Assembly (NCBI RefSeq): GCF_030269445.1
Contig: NZ_BSTJ01000005.1
Span: 496,001-560,000 of the forward strand
DNA length: 64,000 bases
Origin: Actinoallomurus iriomotensis
Lineage (GTDB): Bacteria > Actinomycetota > Actinomycetes > Streptosporangiales > Streptosporangiaceae
Reading direction: 5' to 3'
A model generated the notes under the pieces. The model did not search any database and was not told where the DNA came from. It saw only the letters and a list, made by a program, of their open reading frames with translations. Of this stretch, positions 25,296 to 35,745 are shown piece by piece; the first letter of the stretch is position 1, and each line of letters opens with the position of its first letter. The position numbers and the translations under genes were made by a program.

Positions 25296-26366
25296 ATGAC
25301 CGAAACCCTCCCAGAGGTCGTGGCACCGCACACCCTCCGCGCCACGGCCGCCCATCGCACCGACGGTGACGTGACCCTGTACGGCGTCCAGCTGTCCTGG
25401 ACCGTCGGCGACAACGACGGCGCGGACTGGCCTCCTCCGGCCGACTGGAACGACGGCGACGCCCCCTATCCGCACTACTACGAGGTCTGGCTCAATGACG
25501 GGCAGATCAGGCAGACCGCCGTGCTGTACTGGCCGGCCTGGGCACCGGGCTGGCAGCTGGCCCGTACTCACTGGGTCTGCCTGGGCGCCCACCCCTACCC
25601 GCAGTACCGGGTCAAGGTCCGTGCCAGGCTCTCCGACGGTTCCTGGAGCGCGTTCACCAACGAGGTCGCCGTCGCCGTCCGCTCGGGCGACAGCCGTCCG
25701 TACGTCGACCCGATCCGCGGGCCACGGACCGCCGCGCCGCCGCGCGGGAACACCCGGCACGGAAGCGCCGGTTCGCCTCCCAGCCGCGCCGTACGGGCGA
25801 TCCGCGACAACGATCCCGCCGAGGTCTGCGAACGCGCACGGCAGCTGAACACCAGCCGTACCTGGCAGGAGGTCGTCCCGCCGGCGGAGGCGATGAAGGC
25901 CGATCCGCCGTGGAACGGCTCCTACCTCGAATACCGCAAGTTCTTTCGCGGCGGTGACATCGCCTCGGCCGCCAACCCCGCGTTCGCCGGACTCGACCTG
26001 GTCGGCGACTGGCCGGCCGCCACACTGCCGTCCTCGGCCGGCGAGTACGCCTTCTCGTACGCCTTCACCGCCCACCACATCGGTGAGACGTGGACGCACC
26101 AGTGGTTCGTCACCCGGGACGACTGGGATCCCAGCACGCCGCTGACCTGGGAGGACTTTGAGCCGACCCCGTTCATGACGGAGATTCACGGCGATCCCGG
26201 CGTCACCCGCCACACCACCGGGGCGCTCCCGCCCAAGGTCGGCCGGCACGTCATCGTCAACATCTGGGGCGGCCACGGCGGGCCGATCGACGACAACGGC
26301 AGGATGACCGGCGAGTTCTTCGTCTCCTGCTGCGACGTCGAGTTCACCGACGGGGCGGCGGTCTGA
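25296..26366 (+). CDS. fibronectin-like domain + AA10 lytic polysaccharide monooxygenase-like domain, internal His1
   Basis: 356 residues from ATG 25296, with AAGGAA 10 bases upstream. Residues 1-150 resemble a fibronectin III-type beta sandwich (GVQLSWTVGDNDG, HYYEVWLNDGQIR, RVKVRARLSDGSWSAFTNEVAV). From residue 155 the AA10 pattern begins: HGSAGSPPSR (the His normally at the mature N-terminus), later FTAHHIGETWTHQWFVTRDDWDPSTPLTWEDFEPTPF (second brace His) and HVIVNIWGG...GEFFVSCCDVEF (axial Phe region). Copper coordination in AA10 uses the free amine of His1, yet here that His is internal and no signal peptide is visible. Either a protease cuts after TR before HG, or the protein is not a redox enzyme. 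The start could instead be 25119, which adds 59 low-complexity residues. Confidence 0.75.
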   Translation: MTETLPEVVAPHTLRATAAHRTDGDVTLYGVQLSWTVGDNDGADWPPPADWNDGDAPYPHYYEVWLNDGQIRQTAVLYWPAWAPGWQLARTHWVCLGAHPYPQYRVKVRARLSDGSWSAFTNEVAVAVRSGDSRPYVDPIRGPRTAAPPRGNTRHGSAGSPPSRAVRAIRDNDPAEVCERARQLNTSRTWQEVVPPAEAMKADPPWNGSYLEYRKFFRGGDIASAANPAFAGLDLVGDWPAATLPSSAGEYAFSYAFTAHHIGETWTHQWFVTRDDWDPSTPLTWEDFEPTPFMTEIHGDPGVTRHTTGALPPKVGRHVIVNIWGGHGGPIDDNGRMTGEFFVSCCDVEFTDGAAV

Positions 26367-26378
26367 CGAAGGAGAGGG

Positions 26379-26409
26379 CCGTGGAGGCGCGAGACACGCG
26401 CCTCCACGG
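26379..26409. terminator. 13-bp perfect hairpin between AA10-like and marR genes
   Basis: CCGTGGAGGCGCG (26379-26391) pairs perfectly with 26397-26409 over a 5-base loop, between convergent stops at 26366 and 26414. Confidence 0.8.
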
Positions 26410-26413
26410 CGTC

Positions 26414-26908
26414 TCAGCCGAGGCGGGGACCGAGCAGGTGACGTTCCTCGGCGTGGCGCAGGAAGTCGTCGACCATGCGGTGGCACAGCACGGCCAGGTC
26501 GTGGCGGTCCTCCTCCGACCAGTCCGCCAGGGCCTCGGCCATGCGGCGGCGGATCACCGCCCGCAGGCACTCCACCGCGTCCGCGCCCTCGGCGGTGATG
26601 CGGACGAGCTGGGCCCGTCCGTCGTCGGGGTCGGGGACACGTTCGACGAAACCGGCGCGTTGGAGGCGCTGCACCTGCCGGGTCACGTGGGGCGCCTCGA
26701 CGGCGAGCCGGTCGGCGAGGGCGCCCATGCGTACCGGCCCCGGCGCGTCCGCGAGGGCGCGCAGCAGCGGCGCACTCGCCCGGTCGACGGCGACTCCCGC
26801 CTCCCCCACGATGCGGTCGTGCTGCCGGGCGCGCGTGAGAAGGTGCGCGATCCGGGTGAGGGCCCGCTCGATCTCGATCACGTCTTCGGGAGCGGTCATG
26901 GAGTTCAT
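26414..26908 (-). CDS. MarR-family transcriptional regulator
   Basis: 164-residue winged-helix regulator. The DNA-binding core is MGALADRLAVEAPHVTRQVQRLQRAGFVERVPDPDDGRAQLVRITAEG (about residues 60-108), with dimerisation helices on both sides. It starts at ATG 26908, or possibly at the second ATG at 26899; neither has a clear Shine-Dalgarno site. It is divergent from an MFS exporter gene with a strong palindrome between them, the usual arrangement for a local repressor relieved by the exported compound. Confidence 0.9.
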   Translation of the reverse strand: MNSMTAPEDVIEIERALTRIAHLLTRARQHDRIVGEAGVAVDRASAPLLRALADAPGPVRMGALADRLAVEAPHVTRQVQRLQRAGFVERVPDPDDGRAQLVRITAEGADAVECLRAVIRRRMAEALADWSEEDRHDLAVLCHRMVDDFLRHAEERHLLGPRLG

Positions 26909-26917
26909 TCTAGTTAA

Positions 26918-26940
26918 TACTTACTTAACTTAAGTAAGTA
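26918..26940. promoter_or_regulatory. AT-rich palindromic operator between marR and MFS genes
   Basis: A 23-base inverted repeat with half-site TACTTACTTAA, an unpaired central base and a perfect 11-bp complement. It stands out as AT-rich in a GC-rich region. It is 10 bases from the regulator start and 40 from the exporter start, so the bound MarR protein would block both promoters. Binding is inferred. Confidence 0.8.
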
Positions 26941-26979
26941 AGATATGGACGAAAACCGCATACCGGAGGAGACCCCCCG

Positions 26980-28428
26980 ATGGTCGACATCGCCGCCAGA
27001 CCACGCACCGACGGCGCGAGAACCCATACCGGGCTGACGTTGCTGGCCCTGTCCGTGTCCGGGATGGTGGTGTCGGTCCAGCAGACGCTCGTACTGCCGC
27101 TTCTTCCCCAGCTGATGCGGCACTTCCAGACCTCGGTCGGCTCGGTCACCTGGGTGTTCACCGCCTCGCTCCTCGCCGGCGCGGTCGCCACTCCCCTGCT
27201 GTCGCGGCTCGGGGACATGTACGGCAAGAAGAACCTCATCCTCGTCACGATGGGCCTGCTGCTGGCCGGCTCGATCGTCTGCGCGCTGTCCGGGTCCCTC
27301 CCGGTGCTCATCGCCGGCCGCGCCCTGCAGGGCACCTCGTCGGCCCTGATCCCGCTGGCCATCGGCATGATCCGGGACAGTTTCCCCCCGGCGAAGGTGA
27401 CCTCCGGCATCGGCATCGTCAGCGCCACGATGGGTGTCGGCGGCAGCATGGGCATGATCGTGACCGGCTTGATCGCCGACCACACCTCCAGCTACCGGCC
27501 GGAGTTCTGGATCGCCGCGGCCCTCGCCGCCGCCGGGCTGGTGATGGTCGTGCTGAGCGCCCGCGACATCGGCGGGCGCACCGGCGGACGGCCCGACTAC
27601 CTCGGCGCGGCCCTGCTGGCCAGCCTGCTCGTCTGCCTGCTGCTGGCGATCAGCGAGGGCAACGACTGGGGCTGGTCCTCCGGCGGCGTGGTGGGGCTGT
27701 TCGCCGCCGCGGCCGTGCTGACCGCCGTATGGGTACTGGTCGAACTGCGGGTACGCCAGCCGCTCGTCCGGCTGGGGCTGCTCATCGGCCGCCAGTCACT
27801 GTCGGCGAACTTCGCCTCGATGCTGCTCGGCTTCTCGATGTTCGCGGCGTTCACGCTGATCTCCACGTTCGTGCAGACACCCCGCTCGGTCGGCTACGGC
27901 CTGGGCGGCGACGTGCTGGACGTCGGCCTGTACATGCTGCCCAGCACGGTCACCATGCTCGTCTGCTCGGCGCTGGCCGGCCGCATCGCGCAGCGGATCG
28001 GCGCGGCGAACTCCCTCGCGATCGGCTCGGTGTTCGCCGGGCTCAGCTACCTCTGGCTCGCCCTCTCCCACTCACACGCGTACGACATGCTGGGCTTCAG
28101 CGCCGTCCAGGGCATCGGCTTCGGCGTCGCGTACGCCGCGCTCGGCACGCTGGCCGTGCAGCACGTGCCGATGGACCAGAGCGGCATCGCGAGCGGCATC
28201 AACTCCCTCGTCCGTACGGCGGGCGGCAGCGTCTCGGCCGCCGTCACCGCGGCCGTGCTGACCGGCGAGACGATCCCGGCGCTGCCCGGCGTACCGCAGC
28301 TGCACGCGTACGTGCTGTGCTTCGTGATCGTCGCGGTCGGCGCGTGGCTCGCCGCGGCCGTCGCGGTCGTCCACGGAATCCGGCACCCGGCGCCCGCCCA
28401 TGGCATCGAAGCCCGGGAGACGTCTTGA
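26980..28428 (+). CDS. MFS multidrug exporter (DHA2 type)
   Basis: 482 residues with about 14 hydrophobic segments. Motif A after helix 2 reads LGDMYGKKNLILVTMGLLLAGS; motif C-like GIGIVSATMGVGGSMGMIVTG lies in helix 5. The length and 14-helix pattern fit the DHA2 drug:H+ antiporters (EmrB/QacA group). GAGGAG precedes ATG 26980. Expression is likely controlled by the divergent MarR protein. Substrate unknown. Confidence 0.9.
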   Translation: MVDIAARPRTDGARTHTGLTLLALSVSGMVVSVQQTLVLPLLPQLMRHFQTSVGSVTWVFTASLLAGAVATPLLSRLGDMYGKKNLILVTMGLLLAGSIVCALSGSLPVLIAGRALQGTSSALIPLAIGMIRDSFPPAKVTSGIGIVSATMGVGGSMGMIVTGLIADHTSSYRPEFWIAAALAAAGLVMVVLSARDIGGRTGGRPDYLGAALLASLLVCLLLAISEGNDWGWSSGGVVGLFAAAAVLTAVWVLVELRVRQPLVRLGLLIGRQSLSANFASMLLGFSMFAAFTLISTFVQTPRSVGYGLGGDVLDVGLYMLPSTVTMLVCSALAGRIAQRIGAANSLAIGSVFAGLSYLWLALSHSHAYDMLGFSAVQGIGFGVAYAALGTLAVQHVPMDQSGIASGINSLVRTAGGSVSAAVTAAVLTGETIPALPGVPQLHAYVLCFVIVAVGAWLAAAVAVVHGIRHPAPAHGIEARETS

Positions 28429-28482
28429 CGTAGGGGCGCACGCGATCGCCATAGTGGAGTCCCCCTTTGGCGGAGGTACGAC

Positions 28483-30377
<1,895 letters not shown>

Positions 30378-30381
<4 letters not shown>

Positions 30382-30641
30382 GTCTTCCTGGGCCAGAGCG
30401 TGGTCACGATCAGCACGCCGATCACGGCCACGATGATCTGGAAGATCGTCTCCCAGAAGTTGAAGCCGTGCGTCCTGAGGTTGAGCAGGTGAGAGATCCA
30501 CGTGCCGATGAAGGCGGCGATGATGCCGACCAGGATGGTCAGCCAGATGGGCATGTTCTGACGCCCGGGCACCAGCAGCCGCGCGATCGCGCCGATGATG
30601 GCACCGAAGATGATCGCGGTGATGATCCCGCCAATGGTCAT
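30378..30641 (-). CDS. GlsB/YeaQ/YmgE family stress membrane protein
   Basis: 87-residue protein with three hydrophobic segments and the glycine-rich motif GAIIGAIARLLVPGRQNMPIWLTILVGIIAAFIGTW, the hallmark of the transglycosylase-associated (GlsB/YeaQ) family, small membrane proteins induced by stress. ATG 30641 (MTIGG) is chosen. The 3' end overlaps that of prpE by 4 bases on the opposite strand. Confidence 0.88.
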
Positions 30642-30759
30642 GACGACCCCCCGTGTTCGCGAGAACGACCCCGAAGGACATCCCGTTACCGACCGCATAC
30701 CCCTGGCAGTGACGCATGACACCATCGCGGGACACAGACCGGCCTGAGTCGCGTCCGGT

Positions 30760-31518
30760 TCAACGGGCGCGGTGCCGCCCGTAAAGCCAGCCGGAGACCC
30801 CGCCCGCCCCGGCCGCCGCCAGCCAGACGATCCCGACCCTGACGAGGCTCGAGCCGGCAGGCGACCGGTGTGCAGCGCTCGGTGTACCGGCGCTCGAAGA
30901 GCACGCGCGAACGTACTCCGCCTCCGCGACCGCGGCGAATCGCCGCTGCCGTCTGCTCCCCACACCGATCCGATAACTGTCGCGCGCCGTCCTCCACCAC
31001 TCACGCGTCTCGTCCTGGCGGAAGAACCGATCGAGGATCTCACGCAGCTCCCGCTCGGTCAGGTTGCCGAGGCCGAACTGAGAACGCCACTTGCTCATCC
31101 AGAGATTCATGAGCGTGTCGCGACGCGCCTGAGCGAGCGAACTCGGTGACGCTATGGTCCCGTCCACCGTGATGAGTTCGGGATTCTCGATGGCGATCCG
31201 CGCCAGCTCGATCTGCGTCAGCAGGGCGGTCTGTTCCTGGCCCGTGTGCACCTCCCGGCGCTGGGCGAGGAATGAGATCATCACTCCCCCGAAGGTCGGC
31301 ACGGTCAGCAGGGCGGCGACGGCTTCGTACGTCTGGCCGACGTCGGCGAGCCCGGCCCAGTCGAGTCCGGGCAGCCGATCGATCGCCCGCAGCGCGAACG
31401 GAGACATGAGCACGGCCGCCAGACCGACGACAGCGGCCGTCGTCCAGATGACCAGCAGAACCGGGCGGGCGGCCCGCTCCGGAAGACGCCAAGGCCGGCG
31501 AAGCCTTTCACCGCTCAC
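30760..31518 (-). CDS. DUF6082-like membrane protein
   Basis: 252 residues. Two N-terminal hydrophobic helices (about 20-40 and 65-85, PVLLVIWTTAAVVGLAAVLM and AVAALLTVPTFGGVMISFLAQ), then a helical soluble part (TALLTQIELARIAIENPELI, SLAQARRDTLMNLWMSKWRSQFGLGNLTERELREILDRFF), then a C-terminal hydrophobic stretch. This matches the actinomycete DUF6082 family of unknown function. It lies downstream of an Scr1-type regulator on the same strand, but 390 bp away. Confidence 0.6.
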   Translation of the reverse strand: MSGERLRRPWRLPERAARPVLLVIWTTAAVVGLAAVLMSPFALRAIDRLPGLDWAGLADVGQTYEAVAALLTVPTFGGVMISFLAQRREVHTGQEQTALLTQIELARIAIENPELITVDGTIASPSSLAQARRDTLMNLWMSKWRSQFGLGNLTERELREILDRFFRQDETREWWRTARDSYRIGVGSRRQRRFAAVAEAEYVRACSSSAGTPSAAHRSPAGSSLVRVGIVWLAAAGAGGVSGWLYGRHRAR

Positions 31519-31907
31519 GTGAAACCCTCCAGCAGCGTGGCCGAGGGACCTTCACGCGCCGATCAGGGAGCGAGGAGAGCGGCCTGTCGGCAGAACCCTC
31601 GGGCCCGGCTCACCAGGCCGGACATCCGGACATCGGTGGTCCATGAAGAATATCGGCCCACCTCCTCCGTAGAAAAGTACGATCGAGAGGAAGTGGGCCT
31701 TGAAGTGCCGATGGTCACCATGACTCGACGCCATGCAGATCATCCGCACATTATTAATTCGCTATATCAAACCCGCGGCGACTCGTTCGCCGAAGCCACC
31801 AAAGCAACTTCAATGCACTGATTGTTCGCCATACTACGAGAGCTTTTCCTCCAGTCGAGGCCAGGACGCCCCACTTTTTGATCCATCACGGCTCACCCCC
31901 CTCCTTT
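31519..31907. other. 389-bp intergenic stretch, lower GC
   Basis: No convincing gene. The centre (about 31730-31890) is markedly AT-richer than the rest of the window (for example TTATTAATTCGCTATATC). It probably holds the promoter of the DUF6082-like gene. No terminator-grade hairpin was identified. Confidence 0.5.
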
Positions 31908-32801
31908 TCATGATGTCCACATCTCCCGGGCGATCCTGGATATTCGCTCCATGGACTCCGCCGGCCCGAGCGCCTCTGCACTGAGTCGTTCGAAACTAAG
32001 CCTATACCGGTAGGTTTCGGTTGCCTCTTCTAGATACGAACACCCGTTGAGGTGCTCGATATACACGACATCATGAAACTGAATCCCGCCCACCAACGGG
32101 AATTGCAGAAGCGTGAAGGACCCCGTCGCGATGGGATGAGGTCCATCAAGTGGAAGAACTTGGAGGCTCAGGTTGGGGAGAACGGAGAGCTCTTCGAGGT
32201 GCTGCAACTGCTCGGTCATCACGGAGGCGTCGCCGTACCGCCTGAGGAGGAGGGCCTCGTCCAGCACGACCGACAGCTGGAGGGGCGTCTCGCGGGTGAG
32301 CACCGACTGGCGGGCCAGGCGGGCCTCCACCCGGGCGTCGACGCGGCTCGGCGGGATCACCTCGGTCGAGTGCGAGCGTTGCTCGACCGCCTGCGCGTAC
32401 GCCTCGGTCTGCAGGAGGCCGGGTACGACCTGGGTCTCCCACTGCCAGATCTCCTCGGCCTCGATCTCGAGGCCGATATAGGAGGCGTACTGCTCCGGCA
32501 GCGCGTCGGAGAACGCCTCCCACCAGCCGCGGCGAACGGCGTCGCGGGCGAGCTGGAGCAGCTGTTCGCGGTACGAGCCTTCGACGCCGTACAGGTCGAG
32601 CAGCTGCCGGACGTCGGCGAAACGCGGAGCCTGGCGCGCATTTTCCAGCCGGCTGACCTTGGAGGCGGACCATCCCAGCCGCTCGGCGACGTCGTCACCG
32701 GTGAGATTGCCGACCTCCCGCAAACGCCTCAGCTCTGCCGCGAGCCGACGATTACGGACAGTGGCACTTCCGGGCCGGGGCAACCCTGAATCCTCTCCCA
32801 C
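31908..32801 (-). CDS. Scr1-family XRE regulator with DUF5753 domain
   Basis: 297 residues. The N-terminal helix-turn-helix (about 17-75) reads LAAELRRLREVGNLTGDDVAERLGWSASKVSRLENAR. The DUF5753 domain (about 105-285) includes EAEEIWQWETQVVPGLLQTEAYAQAV, LTRETPLQLSVVLDEALLLRRYG and VVYIEHLNGCSYLEEATETYRYRLSFERLSAEAL. Such regulators are abundant in morphologically complex actinomycetes and usually pair with a small DUF397 protein (BldB/WhiJ-type systems). No DUF397 gene was found next to it. Flanked by AT-rich spacers on both sides. Confidence 0.9.
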   Translation of the reverse strand: MGEDSGLPRPGSATVRNRRLAAELRRLREVGNLTGDDVAERLGWSASKVSRLENARQAPRFADVRQLLDLYGVEGSYREQLLQLARDAVRRGWWEAFSDALPEQYASYIGLEIEAEEIWQWETQVVPGLLQTEAYAQAVEQRSHSTEVIPPSRVDARVEARLARQSVLTRETPLQLSVVLDEALLLRRYGDASVMTEQLQHLEELSVLPNLSLQVLPLDGPHPIATGSFTLLQFPLVGGIQFHDVVYIEHLNGCSYLEEATETYRYRLSFERLSAEALGPAESMERISRIAREMWTS

Positions 32802-33339
32802 CCGGGCCGATGGCGTATTCCCGTCAGCCGAAATCTACAAATCTGGCGCAACTGTTATAGAGGCAGGAAGTAACGGAGTCAAGAAACCGCCGCTACACCT
32901 TTTAGTGAAACTTGCGAACGAGACGACCTTAGCGGACAACGCACCAAACAGCCAAGCGGTCAATCCGCTATCGGACACCTTGCGAAGATTGTGGACCGAT
33001 ACAGGTTCACAACAGAGATTCGTGTGACTTTCCTTCCCTGTGAGAACCATTGTGACACCTGAGGCGGGGGGTACACGAATGCCGCGCACGCCAGGCCGCC
33101 CCGCCTGCGAGGCACGGCGGTGCAGGATCGTACTGGATGTCCGGCCACAAGGGCGTGCGAATGGTGACAGTGGGGCCACGGATCGCACTCCCGCCCAGGT
33201 CAGACACCTCCGCCGGAGCCTCCCCACAGCGCGTGCGTGGACCGCGAACGCCCGCGAGACACGCGAACCCGCCCGGGCCTGCTCGCGTCGATACCTGTAC
33301 GGACCGGCCGTAAGGGGCCGGCCAGAAAGGAGCCGTCGC
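32802..33339. other. 538-bp divergent intergenic region
   Basis: Lies between the Scr1-type regulator (minus) and the esterase (plus). Bases 32820-33050 are AT-rich and probably contain the regulator promoter. No conserved protein was seen in any frame. The in-frame extension of the esterase upstream of 33340 is Arg/Thr-rich and unlike a real N-terminus. Confidence 0.5.
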
Positions 33340-34236
33340 ATGGTGCGGAGGCGGACGTTCGTGTTCGGGGGCGCGGCGCTGGGGGGTGTCGCGGTCGCCG
33401 GCGGAGCCGGGGCGTTGCTCGTCGAGGAGGACGTCCTGCCGGGCAAGGTCGCGTTCGACCGGGCGATCGGACGGTGTCGCACGCTGCCGGAGGCGCCGGC
33501 CACCGCGGGCGTCGTCCGTTCCACGACCTTCCACTCGCGCCGCCGGCGCACCGACGTCACCGCGACCGTCGTGCTGCCCGCGGGCGTCACCTCGCTGCGC
33601 GGCCTGCCGGTCGCCGTCGCGCTGCACGGGAACGGCGGCACCGGGGTGAACACGGCCCGCGGCCTGCGGCTCGACCGCTATCTCACCGAGGCCGTACGGA
33701 CCCGGAGCACGCCGCCGTTCGCTCTGGTGGCGGTGGACGGCGGGCCGAACTCCTACTGGCATCCGCGGGCGAGCGGCGACGACCCGCTCGGCATGATCAC
33801 GGACGAGCTCCTGCCGCTCCTGAGCCGCCAGGGCGCGCGGACCGACCGGTTCGGGGTGATCGGCTGGTCCATGGGCGGGTACGGGGCGCTGGTGGTCGCC
33901 GAGACGGTGGGCGCGCCGCGCGTGGCGGCGACGGTCGCGGCGTCGCCCGCGGTCTTTCCCTCGTACGCGAACGCCCGCCGGACCAACCACCAGGCCTTCG
34001 ACGGCCCGGGAGACTTCGCGCGGTACGACGTGTTCCGCGGGCTGGGACGGCTCCACGGAGTCCCGGCCTGGGTCGACTGCGGGACGAGCGACCCGTTCGC
34101 CCCGATGGTGCGGCGGCTGCGCGACCGGCTGCGTCCGGCCGGGGCGATGACGCGCGGATGCCATGACGGGGCTTTCTGGCTGCGGCGCCTGCCGGCCCAG
34201 CTCGCCTTTCTCGGCGACCGGCTGACATCCGCCTGA
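33340..34236 (+). CDS. probable Tat-exported esterase (alpha/beta hydrolase)
   Basis: 298 residues. The N-terminus MVRRRTFVFGGAALGGVAVAGGAGALLV has a twin-arginine start and a hydrophobic core, suggesting Tat export or membrane anchoring. The catalytic set fits an esterase-D/feruloyl-esterase-like fold: LHGNGGTG oxyanion region, GWSMGGYGAL (Ser about residue 177), CGTSDPFAP (Asp) and GCHDGAFW (His). ATG 33340 has GAAAGGAG 9 bases upstream. Substrate unknown. Confidence 0.8.
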   Translation: MVRRRTFVFGGAALGGVAVAGGAGALLVEEDVLPGKVAFDRAIGRCRTLPEAPATAGVVRSTTFHSRRRRTDVTATVVLPAGVTSLRGLPVAVALHGNGGTGVNTARGLRLDRYLTEAVRTRSTPPFALVAVDGGPNSYWHPRASGDDPLGMITDELLPLLSRQGARTDRFGVIGWSMGGYGALVVAETVGAPRVAATVAASPAVFPSYANARRTNHQAFDGPGDFARYDVFRGLGRLHGVPAWVDCGTSDPFAPMVRRLRDRLRPAGAMTRGCHDGAFWLRRLPAQLAFLGDRLTSA

Positions 34237-34326
34237 ACACCATGCGACCTGGGACGACTTCCCCGGGGCGCGGCGGCGAAGGTAGACTCCGAAAACAAGG
34301 TCGAATGACGTCCGGCCGATTTCATC

Positions 34327-34749
34327 GTGGCAGTGGGCGCGTTTCTCGATGCGTTGATTGACAATCGGGGGGCGACCGGATTCATGGGCGACACAAAACT
34401 GATCAGTCCGGCCCTGTTGCAGCGACACCTTCACAAGGCCGGGTTTCCCGCCACCCGCGGCGAACTCCTCGCGCACGTCCGCGAAGAAAGCGACCGCGTG
34501 ATCGCGGCCCTGCGTGAGCTTCCGGACCGGCGGTATTCGCGGCCCGCGGAGGTGAGCCGGGCGTTCGCGGAGTCGGTGAGCGGTTATCTCGGCGATATGT
34601 CCTATCCGACGCGCCGGGACGATCTCGCCGGGCACGCCGAGCGTCAAGGCGCCCCCTGGCCGGTGGTCGAGGCGCTACGGCGAATTCCGGACCGCCGGTA
34701 CGACCGTCCCGAGGCGGTCGCCGAGGCCGTCGCCGAAGAAGAGAAATGA
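34327..34749 (+). CDS. DUF2795-type protein with two tandem repeats
   Basis: 140 residues made of two homologous halves: ISPALLQRHLHKAGFPATRGELLAHVREE..VIAALRELPDRRYSRPAEV and SVSGYLGDMSYPTRRDDLAGHAERQ..VVEALRRIPDRRYDRPEAV. Each is a DUF2795-like unit, common in actinobacteria, function unknown. The start is the GTG at 34327 (MAVGAFLDALID); ATG 34384 is an alternative that leaves both repeats intact. A general stress gene follows on the same strand. Confidence 0.75.
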   Translation: MAVGAFLDALIDNRGATGFMGDTKLISPALLQRHLHKAGFPATRGELLAHVREESDRVIAALRELPDRRYSRPAEVSRAFAESVSGYLGDMSYPTRRDDLAGHAERQGAPWPVVEALRRIPDRRYDRPEAVAEAVAEEEK

Positions 34750-34865
34750 CCGCGCCTGCCATCCATGGCATCGCGCCGGTCGTAGCCGACGAACGGGGGT
34801 CCGAGAATGAGCGAGCGAATCAGAAAGCCGGCGCGTCTGGTCGCCTCTCCTGCGAAGGAGGCCTC

Positions 34866-35339
34866 ATGAGCGAGCGGAGCGCCATCGGCCCGCACAAGGT
34901 CGTACTGGGCACCTACAGCAGTCACGAGGCCGCCCAGCACGCGGTGGACCTGCTCGCCGAGCACAAGTTCCCGGTGGAGCACGTCACGATCGTGGGCACC
35001 GGGCTGAAGCTGGAGGAGCGCGTCCTCGGCCGCTGGACGCTGGGCCGCGCGCTGCTGACCGGCGCGAGCACCGGAGCGTGGATCGGGCTCCTGGTCGGCC
35101 TGATCTTCTGGATCGTCACTCCCCGTCTGGTGGAGGGCGCGGTGATCTCGGGCGTCATCCTGGGCGTCCTGTTCGGCGCGGCCTTCTCGGCCGTCGCCTA
35201 CTTCCTCCAGAAGAGGGCGTACACCTCGATGCGGTCGGTGGTGGCGGACCGGTACGACCTCCTGGTCGACGCGGAGTTCGCCGAAGAGGCCCGCCGGCTC
35301 CTCTCGGCCGTGCTGTCCACCCCCGAGAGCGCTCGCTGA
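34866..35339 (+). CDS. general stress protein, two-TM, DUF1269/17M-like
   Basis: 157 residues. N-terminal ferredoxin-like half HKVVLGTYSSHEAAQHAVDLLAEHKFPVEHVTIVGTGLKLEERV, then two membrane segments (about 62-82 GASTGAWIGLLVGLIFWIV and 92-115), then a soluble tail ending in FAEEARRLLSAV. This is the general-stress-protein 17M-like architecture. ATG 34866 has GAAGGAGG 7 bases upstream, a strong site. Localisation: inner membrane. Confidence 0.85.
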   Translation: MSERSAIGPHKVVLGTYSSHEAAQHAVDLLAEHKFPVEHVTIVGTGLKLEERVLGRWTLGRALLTGASTGAWIGLLVGLIFWIVTPRLVEGAVISGVILGVLFGAAFSAVAYFLQKRAYTSMRSVVADRYDLLVDAEFAEEARRLLSAVLSTPESAR

Positions 35340-35349
35340 CCGGGCGGTC

Positions 35350-35745
35350 TCAGGGCAGGCTCTGCACCGCCAGGCCGAGGGTCCTCCACTTGGCCGCCGC
35401 TTCGGCGCTGGTGACGATCGGCCAGCCTCGGTCGGCGGCCGCCCGCGCCACGTGCGCGTCGACGATGTCGCGGATGCCGGCCTGGCGGGCGGCGTCACCG
35501 ATGGCGAACGCGTTGCGCTCGTCGAGGGCCAGCACGACCACCGAGGCGCTCTCCACCGCCCAGGCGAGCTCCTGGAGGCCGCGTTCGTCGGCCACGGCCG
35601 CGGCCTTCGTCAGGGCGGTCGCGGGCGCCACCAGGCTGTAGCCGCGGGCCGCGACGAAGCCGACCAGCGCGCGCATGTGCTGGCTACGGCCGGTCGCGAG
35701 GTCCACCAGTGCGGGAACGTCCAGGACGCGGCCGGAGAGGTTCAC
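35350..35745 (-). CDS. PIN-domain toxin
   Basis: 131-residue PIN-like nuclease. Candidate acidic residues: Asp in RVLDVPALVDL (N-terminal strand), acidic residues in VVLALDERNAFAIGDAA, and Asp in GIRDIVDAHVARAAADRGWPIVTS. Starts at GTG 35745, overlapping the antitoxin stop by 4 bases (GTGA), the usual coupled toxin-antitoxin order. VapC-type PIN toxins cleave tRNA or rRNA; the target here is unknown. Confidence 0.75.
   Translation of the reverse strand: MNLSGRVLDVPALVDLATGRSQHMRALVGFVAARGYSLVAPATALTKAAAVADERGLQELAWAVESASVVVLALDERNAFAIGDAARQAGIRDIVDAHVARAAADRGWPIVTSAEAAAKWRTLGLAVQSLP

Noticed and set aside
22977-26570. Open frame of about 1200 codons on the minus strand
   Set aside because: It runs antisense through selA, the repeats, the cyclodeaminase and the AA10-like gene. 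Its composition is Arg/Gly/Pro-rich and it has no domain; it is a GC-bias shadow.
32659-33027. Plus-strand frame beside the Scr1-type regulator as a DUF397 partner
   Set aside because: It lacks the DUF397 motif and is antisense to the regulator start.
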